Origin: CAYOCE01 sp964402405
GTDB lineage: Bacteria; Pseudomonadota; Alphaproteobacteria; UBA7879
Assembly: GCA_964402405.1 (NCBI GenBank)
Contig: CAYOCE010000032.1
Span: 1 to 16,025 of the forward strand
Length of the DNA stretch: 16,025 nucleotides
Direction of reading: 5' to 3'
The translations under genes were made by a program, and so were the position numbers. Below, piece after piece: positions 6,381-13,416 of this stretch. Below the pieces are notes generated by a model. That model saw only the letters and a list, made by a program, of their open reading frames with translations, was not told the origin of the DNA and searched no databases. Numbering within the stretch: position 1 is the first letter of the stretch; the number at the start of each line of letters is the position of its first letter.

Positions 6381-7133
6381 TTAAGACAGACTTACGAGCT
6401 TTCCAGCGGACTCTATTCTATGGGTATGTTTCTGACATCTATTATTATCATCGCACCCATGGAATACATGAACAACATTGCTATCAATACTAGCTCGGTC
6501 AAAAAAATCAAGGGGCGTTTGAAAATAAATTTCCATCTTAAGCCGATTATAGGGTTGCCCACTACTTTGAAGGGCCCAATCGAGAGAAATATAAAAGGCA
6601 CTCAGGGTAAACAGGGTAAAGGTCCCCCCCTGGTTTTCTGCAGATACGACAACATGCAGACCATTATTTAACCTGCCAATATATTTATATTTAAAAAAGC
6701 CATTATCGGGAAGAGGACTTGTAATCCATCCATCCTTCCTAGAAATATGGGTGCTGGGGAAAAGATTTGTATTGATAGCCATATTTAAATCAAGGGCTAA
6801 CCGGTAGGGTTGAGCCAAATCCGAAATAGGATTTTGAAAAAATTGAATCATGAGGGGGGGAATGGGTTTACCCTCTAGAAAAAAACTAGACTGCACCTCA
6901 CGAAGTAATTTTTCCATATCCTCCAGGTTCTGAGCCCTACTAATTTTAGCATCATAGAGTGCTTCTATATTAAGAAAGCTGGATAGAGAGATGAAGATAA
7001 CACCTACGAACCACCCCGGCGAAAGCCGGGGTCCATACAACACCTGTATAATCAATGCCTTGAAAATTTTATATGCTCTTGGGCCCCGGCTTTCGCCGGG
7101 GTGGTTCAATGGGGGGCTACTTCTTATTAACAT
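6381..7133 (-). CDS. Exported protein of unknown function in the T6SS operon, N-terminus carrying an inserted repeat
   Basis: I do not recognise this 250-residue protein. Residues 42-57 (FVGVIFISLSSFLNIEA) look like the hydrophobic core and cleavage region of a signal peptide. The remainder is soluble, with a KYKYIGRLNNGLHVVVSAEN strand pair around residues 148-167 and two cysteines near the C-terminus (C227, C233). Residues 10-42 are encoded by a GC-rich inverted repeat (7008-7107). Without it the protein would begin with nine residues followed directly by the hydrophobic segment, a normal signal peptide length. The ATG at 7133 lies 17 bases inside the end of tssA and is preceded by AAGGA at five bases. 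An in-frame GTG at codon 31 is an alternative start. It precedes the IalB-like gene by three bases. It could be an accessory envelope protein, an effector or an immunity protein; the sequence does not decide. Confidence 0.6.
   Translation of the reverse strand: MLIRSSPPLNHPGESRGPRAYKIFKALIIQVLYGPRLSPGWFVGVIFISLSSFLNIEALYDAKISRAQNLEDMEKLLREVQSSFFLEGKPIPPLMIQFFQNPISDLAQPYRLALDLNMAINTNLFPSTHISRKDGWITSPLPDNGFFKYKYIGRLNNGLHVVVSAENQGGTFTLFTLSAFYISLDWALQSSGQPYNRLKMEIYFQTPLDFFDRASIDSNVVHVFHGCDDNNRCQKHTHRIESAGKLVSLS
7008..7107. repeat. GC-rich palindromic repeat (REP/BIME-like) inside a coding region
   Basis: Two 27-base arms (7008-7034 and 7081-7107) are inverted copies of each other with a single mismatch, separated by 46 AT-rich bases. 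Each arm contains its own hairpin, CCCCGGC-GAAA-GCCGGGG or its complement, so the unit can fold either as two small hairpins or one large one. It is far more GC-rich than its surroundings. It resembles the dispersed palindromes common in alphaproteobacterial genomes. It lies entirely within the N-terminal coding part of the exported protein gene, in a frame that stays open. It could also act as an mRNA stabiliser or attenuator just after tssA. Confidence 0.85.
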
Positions 7134-8271
7134 AGGCGTCCTTAATTATTTCTAAAAAATTTGTTTTTTGATCATCCGTTAGATGATCCATTATGTCCAT
7201 AAATGTCATGGAACGCCAAGAAGAAATTTTTTCAATTAAATACGGAATGGGACTATGGGGATCATGAGTTTTTAGATAGTTGATGGCCGAATCCACGAGG
7301 GCATAGGCATGATCTCGATTCTGAATACTATCCTCAGATAAATCGCTACTGGATTGGGGATTAACAAACTCTTGGACAATCCGCTCATTTTTGTCCTCTA
7401 CAGGCGATGCGATTCCCTCAGTTGCCATCGGTTGGGGTTGAATAATTTCAACGGTTGGTGGGCTAATTTTCCTCCCCCTTTCAGATAAAGTCTGAGTGGT
7501 AAATTTTAAGAAATCTGTTAGTTTATTTTTTAGGCGATATAAGGTAGGAGAATCTTTTCCCATTGTTTGATCCAAAAAGATAGAAAAATTTTGGAGGGAG
7601 GCCAAACATTCTTTAATGGTGCTTTGCATGTCTTCATAAAAAGATGCATCAGTCTTATCAAGGCTTTCGTTAAAATCCAGCAAGGTAGGGTTTTTCCGAG
7701 TCCCTATCTGTTCAAGGGGCGCATTCGTGCTAGGGTTAGGTCGATCCCCCGCAGGACGTAATCCCTGGAGGCGACTTAGTTCTACCCAATTGCCAAAGGG
7801 ATAGGATCTAAGGTCTGTATTGCTCGGAGAAGTAATCAGAAGGCGATTCATACGATCTGCTAATTTTTCATTGGCCCAATAAAAGGGGCTTAATCGATAA
7901 TCCAAGGCTCCATTTGTGATCGCAGGATAGATGTTTTCCCAATAGCGCTGACTTAGGGCATACATCAGATTTAATCCCCTTAAAAAACCTGGCATGCCAT
8001 AAAGGAACATCCAAGCCTCCCAAAGCCAAGAAGCTACTTGCAAATCCTTGGATTTATTGATCAGAACATTTTGGCAAAGCGTACTTGCTGTTTCCCAATC
8101 TCCCAGTTTTATATCTCGAACCCAAACACCTTGGGGAAGATCATCTTCTTCCCGCAAAGCCTCCCGAATATTATCATAATCTGCGGCATAGCGTAAAAAG
8201 ACACCCACAGGATTTTCACCTGGGATGTCTTGTAAAAAGTCCTCGATGTTTATTTGGGAAACATCTTTCAT
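7117..8271 (-). CDS. tssA: T6SS protein TssA (ImpA family)
   Basis: TssA coordinates baseplate docking and sheath/tube assembly in T6SS. The 384 residues have an N-terminal ImpA_N domain (about residues 14-117): PGENPVGVFLRYAADYDNIREA, then the conserved SKDLQVASWLWEAW (74-87), G-F-x-x-G-L, and YWENIYP. A variable, proline-rich middle follows. The C-terminal domain (from about residue 319) contains HDPHSPIPYLIEKISSWRSM, typical of TssA proteins with the conserved P-x-SP-x-P-x-L segment. I place the start at the ATG at 8271. It follows GAGGAG by six bases and begins the family-like region. A longer reading to 8325 would translate the palindromic element B. The gene lies downstream of tssM, separated by that element, and overlaps the next gene by 17 bases. 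Confidence 0.9.
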   Translation of the reverse strand: MKDVSQINIEDFLQDIPGENPVGVFLRYAADYDNIREALREEDDLPQGVWVRDIKLGDWETASTLCQNVLINKSKDLQVASWLWEAWMFLYGMPGFLRGLNLMYALSQRYWENIYPAITNGALDYRLSPFYWANEKLADRMNRLLITSPSNTDLRSYPFGNWVELSRLQGLRPAGDRPNPSTNAPLEQIGTRKNPTLLDFNESLDKTDASFYEDMQSTIKECLASLQNFSIFLDQTMGKDSPTLYRLKNKLTDFLKFTTQTLSERGRKISPPTVEIIQPQPMATEGIASPVEDKNERIVQEFVNPQSSSDLSEDSIQNRDHAYALVDSAINYLKTHDPHSPIPYLIEKISSWRSMTFMDIMDHLTDDQKTNFLEIIKDAYVNKK

Positions 8272-8311
8272 CCTATACTCCTCGCCTTTCAAACTGTGGA
8301 TCGTTAAATTG

Positions 8312-8342
8312 ACTGATCCACGCATTTCATTTGTGGATCATT
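8312..8342 (-). repeat. Nested 31-base hairpin repeat, copy 1
   Basis: This is identical over 31 bases to 8425-8455. It contains an 8-bp stem (TGATCCAC and GTGGATCA) around an 11-base loop, so it forms a hairpin of its own. It lies in the start-proximal arm of element B and is absent from element A. The core element itself carries a related GATCCACA next to it. Confidence 0.85.
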
Positions 8343-8424
8343 ACCTATCGGTTCGGGTACCTTCGTCGGGCATGTACTACAGTACACTATCCCTCCTCGG
8401 TCCCTCATTTAACTTCCCACAGTT

Positions 8425-8455
8425 ACTGATCCACGCATTTCATTTGTGGATCATT
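8425..8455 (-). repeat. Nested 31-base hairpin repeat, copy 2
   Basis: This is the direct repeat partner of 8312-8342, in the opposite arm of the palindromic element B. Perfect identity between the two suggests recent duplication or transposition, in contrast with the diverged arms of the surrounding element. Confidence 0.85.
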
Positions 8456-8491
8456 GCCTAAAGGCTCGAAATCCGAAGAGTATAAGTTTAT

Positions 8492-11400
8492 TTACCTATC
8501 AATAGTCAGGATTGGCGCCACATACGGGAAGTTAGGAATTTTAAAGTTCCGAGGCGTCTTGCCCTTGCCCATCACGGGTTTCACTCTAATGTAAAGAACA
8601 GCCTTGCTTTCTTCCTGATGAGACATTGGATTACTGGTAAGGGGAACGGTGAAAGACAATAATGTATTATCCCCTGGCGTTTGACCTTCAGCAAGACGCG
8701 CCTGATTTAGCATCAGCGCTCGGAGCAATGCCCACTGACCCTCGTATAGGAAATTTACTCGTCCATCCACATTAATATAGGCAGGGTTCTTATCTTTCCC
8801 CAGAAGTGGATGCATTTTAGACATTTGGGCCCATTTAAAGGAAAAGGCTGCAACCTCCCCTATGTTCCAACGCCCCCCTGTTTGGCCCATTTGCATATCC
8901 ACAACCCTATTACCCGAAACAAAGGCCCAACTAATAACACTATTTGCACCAACTTCGTTTTGACGATTTGCCCTGAATTGAATATCAAGTGTCATTCCCG
9001 GCGGGTCATTGGGATTTTGAGGGACAAAATAATCATCCAAAAATGTTTTAACCTCTTCCAATTGATTTAAAAACTGGAGGGCTTGCGGTAGATTATTGCT
9101 GCGACCTTGAAGACGTGCTAGGGCCTGTCTTTCCACAAGGCTAAGGTTATCATAGTACTTAAAGAAATTAAGAATTGTTTCCACATTAACTTCATTTGTT
9201 GGAGCTGTCTCTGGATTGACCACTCGACTAAAAGGAAAACCCCCAGAAAGATTATGATTAAAATATGATGCCATGTGATTGTATTTTTCCACAGCAACAG
9301 CTTCAGCAATGTTGAGACATTGTTGATACATAGAGGCACGTATTTTATTACCTTTCTGTAAAAAGAAATCGGCCGTAGGCTGCTCAAATTGTTGCGGAGA
9401 TAGCTCTTTAAAGCAATTAGCAAAAGTTATCTTATTTCCCCCATCCATCAAAAATTGAGTCAAAACCTGGATATTATTTCCAGCTTTTTTGGTGGCATAT
9501 TCATTAACTTGCTTTAGAATGCGACCCCATTTATTCATCAATTTAGACTGTTCGATGGTTGAATTAAATTGCTCCTGTCGTAAAAACGACAATAAAGGTA
9601 AAGCGTACTCCAGGGCTAATGACATAATTTGTTTTGTTTGATCGTTAAGATAGCTCCCTAATTCTTGGCGATCAAAGGTCTGATATGCTTGCAATATGGC
9701 ATTTTCATTTCCCTGCCACCAATTAAATGTCCCCAAATAAGATCCATAGAAATTTTGCTGCTCGAGAATGCTATCTATTTTTGTCAGCAAACCATACACT
9801 TGATAGAACAATAGTTCTTTAAGCGATACATATTGGGGGCCTGCATTCATTTGCTTTAGAATTTGTAGTAGGTTCAAAAATAAAGGGCCAACCTCTTTGA
9901 CATTATTGATTTGAGATGTCAAAGAATTTTGTAATGCATTCGGAGAAATTAGATAAGGAAGCGCCACAAAATTTTGAGCACGCGCCAAAATATCCCCAAT
10001 ATTTCGAATCAACTGCTGCCGGGCAAGAATTTTAAAGGGTTCCTGTAAATCAGCCGGATAATTGCGTATATTGGCCGTCATAAAATTATCATATGCTTTA
10101 ACCAACAGAGTCGCCGTTTTAACTAATTGGGGATCCCAATAAAGCAAATATCCATCAGGTACTTTAGTAACAATTGATTTTCCAGAAGTGATTTGCATAA
10201 AGGGTTGGCTTAGAAAATGCGTAACACTGTTTTCTAAACTTTCTAATCCCACTGAAGGAGTTAGTTGTTGATCTTCTTCTGAAAAACTAAAGAAATATCC
10301 TGTTAGAGGCGATCCATAATTTTTCAAAGCTTGTTGAGCTTGTCTGTACCGAGCTAAAGCCTCCTGTGACAACCCACGAACAAACCCTTCATCAAACAAC
10401 TTAATGCTTGAAATGTTTACCATCATTTCTTCGAATTGATTGCCGGGATTAAAATCCGAGCGACTAATCCAGGAAAGATCTGGGTTGGCAAGCAGTTGCT
10501 TTAGTTGTTGGACACGATTAACCGCCATCTGAAGGGCTTGGAGTTTTGGCAAGATCCCCTGCCGGCTATCAATATCATAAAGGGCCTTTTGTAGATCCCT
10601 CACAAATTTATAATTTGCTTCAGGATTTAATGCCCTATTCAAAAACACGGTGAAAAGGGTAAAAAGTCGCTTTTGTGCTAAAATCTTATAGTTTTCCAAG
10701 CTGAGTGGCCTGTAGTAGGCATTTTTAATGGTAGATAACGTCAAAGAATTTGGATCTTCTATGTACTCAGCATCAAAGGAAAATCCATATAAATATTTAA
10801 TAACAAAAGCAAGGCCTGGAACCGTTGGCGTATTTTGGAATGTCCTATACACATCCAAAACACGCTCTAGTGTTTGCACAGCATCCACATATCCTTCTAA
10901 AGCCAAGAATTCAGGGGTATCCAGAGGTCTTTCAATGCCTTGATTATCTAGCTGTCCCAAATGAGGGGGCAACGGATTTTTAAAAATTTGCTCTGCTTTC
11001 TCGTATAGTCTTTCGTACATAGATTTTGCAATAATCAAATCAAATGTTGTTTGAATAGCATGTTCAACATTGGTATAAAATTTGATGACATACGAAGCGG
11101 GTAAATAAGGTGTCTTTATGCGCAGCTTATGTGTTTGGGTCATCATTTCCAGAATGACTTCACTTTGATTTTTCAAAAATATATCAGAGTTGGCTGTCAC
11201 TGTTTCTTCAGGACGCTGCTTCTTATATAACTTTGTTGAAATAATACTACGAAGCGTATTGTCAAAATAGGGCTCTAATGCTTCTGCTTTTTTCTTTGTT
11301 ATTTGGTACCCATGATGGAACGCAAATGGGCTTAAAATAAGAAAGCTAGCAATCAATATCTTTAGATAATTAATCTGTTTATTTGAAGATACGATGTATC

Positions 11401-12574
11401 TCTTAAGGGGTGTCGCAAGACCAAATTCTTTAAATATTTTCTTTGAAAACAAGTCTTTCAAAAAAGATATTTTGAAAGCTTCCGTGGCCCCCTTCTCTTT
11501 CTCAAATGCTGAGATATTTAAAACTTTTTGCGATACCCCTCCTGCAAAATAAATTCCTCTCAGCGTAAAGTGACTTCTATAGCCTTGGATTTCAAAAATT
11601 TTGCCTACATAATCAGAAATACCCTTTTCTAAAGTAGCGATTTCTGTTGGCAATAACATAACATCATCGCGATAATTGGCATCATCACTATTTTCAAAAA
11701 TATCAAAAGTGGCCGTTGTTAGATCTGCTGTAATAGATGAAAAAGCCTCTCGTATCCAATGGGGAGAAAATTCTTCGTTAACTTCATAAGGATTAGACCA
11801 TCCGAATATCTGGTCCAAGGTATTGTTGGGTAATCTTTCCAAAAACCCGGAAAAACCTGCAATTTGGTCAGACTTAGTGATAATGATGTATACAGGAAGG
11901 GTCAGCCCAAGCATATCTTCAGCCAGTTTTAATTGTTTAGCAATTAACCCTGCTTTTGCTTTTATTTCTTCAGATGTCAGCGCATTTTGCCCCACAAAAT
12001 CAGAAGCTTGGATGGCTAAAACAATGCCATCAATTGGTCGCTTAGGACGGAAAAGCCGAAGGTATTTTAGTAATTGACTCCAATTGCTTCGATCTTTGGT
12101 CTCCGATTCTTTCAAGAAAAATTTTCCTGCCACATCTAAAATTAGACCCTGTTCAAAGAACCACCAGCTAATGGAGCAGTCCCCTCCCAAGGCAAAAGTG
12201 GGATGGTTCGCCGGTTGCCGCAATCCTAGATTTCTAAGGATGCTTGTTTTTCCAGAAGATTCAGGCCCCACCAATAAAAACCAGGGAAGATTATAAGCAT
12301 AATTTTCCCCCTCGCTATTTTCCTTCAACCATTGTTTTGCGTGTTTGAAAGATTCGCGCAAAGGAGGGATATACCTGATTTTTAGAATTAGTTTTTTACA
12401 GGCATTAAGAAAAATGTGCCAAAAGGAAGAAGAGGGCTGTCCAGGGGATTGGGTGTTTTTTTTGCCCAGGGATGAGCCTGTTAAAATTGAGATAATCCCA
12501 AAAATAATCAAAGAAGCAACAAGACTTCCAAAAATGACATAGAGATATGTTTCAAATGTTGAAGAGGTGTCCAT
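8492..12574 (-). CDS. tssM: T6SS inner-membrane protein TssM (IcmF family)
   Basis: TssM is the large inner-membrane component that, with TssL, forms the T6SS membrane complex anchoring the baseplate. The 1360 residues are somewhat long for the family. Transmembrane segments lie at about 12-33 and 403-423 (LKILIASFLILSPFAF). Between them is the cytoplasmic NTPase-like domain with Walker A GPESSGKT (103-110), a Walker-B-like GLILDVAG (143-150), IDGIVLAIQASDF, and a TKSD base-recognition motif (233-236). The large C-terminal periplasmic part ends with the IcmF C-terminal region, including FKWAQMSKMHPLLG and a GQWALLRALM block. The nucleotide site looks intact. The gene starts three bases after the tssL stop with a poor ribosome binding site, so translation is probably coupled. 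The element B follows it. Confidence 0.95.
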   Translation of the reverse strand: MDTSSTFETYLYVIFGSLVASLIIFGIISILTGSSLGKKNTQSPGQPSSSFWHIFLNACKKLILKIRYIPPLRESFKHAKQWLKENSEGENYAYNLPWFLLVGPESSGKTSILRNLGLRQPANHPTFALGGDCSISWWFFEQGLILDVAGKFFLKESETKDRSNWSQLLKYLRLFRPKRPIDGIVLAIQASDFVGQNALTSEEIKAKAGLIAKQLKLAEDMLGLTLPVYIIITKSDQIAGFSGFLERLPNNTLDQIFGWSNPYEVNEEFSPHWIREAFSSITADLTTATFDIFENSDDANYRDDVMLLPTEIATLEKGISDYVGKIFEIQGYRSHFTLRGIYFAGGVSQKVLNISAFEKEKGATEAFKISFLKDLFSKKIFKEFGLATPLKRYIVSSNKQINYLKILIASFLILSPFAFHHGYQITKKKAEALEPYFDNTLRSIISTKLYKKQRPEETVTANSDIFLKNQSEVILEMMTQTHKLRIKTPYLPASYVIKFYTNVEHAIQTTFDLIIAKSMYERLYEKAEQIFKNPLPPHLGQLDNQGIERPLDTPEFLALEGYVDAVQTLERVLDVYRTFQNTPTVPGLAFVIKYLYGFSFDAEYIEDPNSLTLSTIKNAYYRPLSLENYKILAQKRLFTLFTVFLNRALNPEANYKFVRDLQKALYDIDSRQGILPKLQALQMAVNRVQQLKQLLANPDLSWISRSDFNPGNQFEEMMVNISSIKLFDEGFVRGLSQEALARYRQAQQALKNYGSPLTGYFFSFSEEDQQLTPSVGLESLENSVTHFLSQPFMQITSGKSIVTKVPDGYLLYWDPQLVKTATLLVKAYDNFMTANIRNYPADLQEPFKILARQQLIRNIGDILARAQNFVALPYLISPNALQNSLTSQINNVKEVGPLFLNLLQILKQMNAGPQYVSLKELLFYQVYGLLTKIDSILEQQNFYGSYLGTFNWWQGNENAILQAYQTFDRQELGSYLNDQTKQIMSLALEYALPLLSFLRQEQFNSTIEQSKLMNKWGRILKQVNEYATKKAGNNIQVLTQFLMDGGNKITFANCFKELSPQQFEQPTADFFLQKGNKIRASMYQQCLNIAEAVAVEKYNHMASYFNHNLSGGFPFSRVVNPETAPTNEVNVETILNFFKYYDNLSLVERQALARLQGRSNNLPQALQFLNQLEEVKTFLDDYFVPQNPNDPPGMTLDIQFRANRQNEVGANSVISWAFVSGNRVVDMQMGQTGGRWNIGEVAAFSFKWAQMSKMHPLLGKDKNPAYINVDGRVNFLYEGQWALLRALMLNQARLAEGQTPGDNTLLSFTVPLTSNPMSHQEESKAVLYIRVKPVMGKGKTPRNFKIPNFPYVAPILTIDR

Positions 12575-12577
12575 CAG

Positions 12578-13396
12578 CTATATTTCATCCCCTTTTTCTT
12601 GATTTATAATTGCATCAATAGTTTGATACAGCTTATGCGCTGCACTATACCATATGACGCCGGACAGCATAAATAACGTCATCAAAACACCCAAAAAAAT
12701 CATAAGGTATCTCCTGGGATTGGGAAGATCCTTTGTAATACTATTATCTATAGTACTTTCATATGCAGTTGAAAACAATGCGCTTTTTCCTGAAAATAAT
12801 TGAGATTCCCGCCACATGATAAAATAGTAAAGCTTTCTTTTGTATTGCTTGATATCACTCTGATTATCTGCCCCTCTATACTTCCCCTGAAACCCTAGGC
12901 CTAATGCCCATAAATAGAGGGTTCCAATGTCTCGACTGGAAGGATCCCGTGTTGCAAGGTAGGTATCCAATTTTTCAAAAAATGTTACCCCCGCTGTATG
13001 GGTCCCAAAAAATCGAGATTCCAATAAATTATTTTCCCACTCTGACCTGCCAGACCATTTAAGGTTCAAAAAAATTTCATCAGCAAGTGATGCCATAATA
13101 TAGAGTGCCTCTTGATAATAATTCAGCGAAAATTCACCCCCTGCCTCACTCACTTTGCTGAGTTGCTTTCCCAGAAGTAATTCTAAAGACAGAAAAATCC
13201 TTCTGGCAAGGGTTTGAGTATGACTCAATGCTTGGATATCTTGGGGGCTTTCTTGTCCTGAATCTAATGTCAAATCCTCTGTCTTTACATCAAATGTTTG
13301 ACCAGAAAAAGCAAGTGCTTTGGAAAGGACAATTTCTCGATAGAATTCCCGAAAATTATTTATAATGAATGAATTTTTCAAATTCGTTGAAAGCAT
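12578..13396 (-). CDS. tssL: T6SS inner-membrane protein TssL (DotU family)
   Basis: TssL is the partner of TssM in the T6SS membrane complex and contacts the baseplate from the cytoplasm. The 272-residue protein has the DotU cytoplasmic domain: LADEIFLNLKWSG (104-116), the W-x3-LLE-x-x-FFGTHTAGVTFFEKL block (120-143), and LGLGFQGKYRG (165-175). A single transmembrane segment lies near the C-terminus (about 230-252, YLMIFLGVLMTLFMLSGVIWY), as is typical. No C-terminal OmpA-like peptidoglycan-binding domain follows, so this is the short form. The ATG at 13396 has AGGAT eight bases upstream. It lies 20 bases after tssK and three before tssM. Confidence 0.94.
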   Translation of the reverse strand: MLSTNLKNSFIINNFREFYREIVLSKALAFSGQTFDVKTEDLTLDSGQESPQDIQALSHTQTLARRIFLSLELLLGKQLSKVSEAGGEFSLNYYQEALYIMASLADEIFLNLKWSGRSEWENNLLESRFFGTHTAGVTFFEKLDTYLATRDPSSRDIGTLYLWALGLGFQGKYRGADNQSDIKQYKRKLYYFIMWRESQLFSGKSALFSTAYESTIDNSITKDLPNPRRYLMIFLGVLMTLFMLSGVIWYSAAHKLYQTIDAIINQEKGDEI

Positions 13397-13416
13397 ACAA
13401 TATATCCTATACTACC

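Larger units (their letters stand above)
8278..8480 (-). repeat. Long palindromic intergenic element, copy B (tssM-tssA), with two nested inserts
   Basis: This is the second copy of the element at 2610-2729, in the same orientation relative to the downstream gene. Its outer arms again begin CTCCTCG/CTCTTCG, the inner arms share AACTGTGG and GTTAAAT, and the apical hairpin is TGTAC-taca-GTACA (8373-8386). It differs from copy A by two inserts that each contain an identical 31-base direct repeat (8312-8342 and 8425-8455), one in each arm. The mRNA 3' end is GAGGAG, the tssA ribosome binding site. The complementary 5' end is CUCUUCGG, which still pairs with it through one G-U wobble, and a middle GAGGAG (complement of 8393-8398) is also present. 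Confidence 0.8.

Noticed and set aside
8272..8325. Longer tssA start giving 18 extra N-terminal residues
   Set aside because: The extra codons are translated palindromic element, and the ATG at 8271 has a well-placed GAGGAG and matches the family start.
8278..8480. Direct repeats as a possible short CRISPR array
   Set aside because: There are only two copies and the sequence between them is the palindromic element itself rather than a spacer; no cas gene is present.
9118..9423. Minus-strand 101-codon open frame inside tssM
   Set aside because: It lies in another frame of a continuous 1360-codon gene and shows no independent features.
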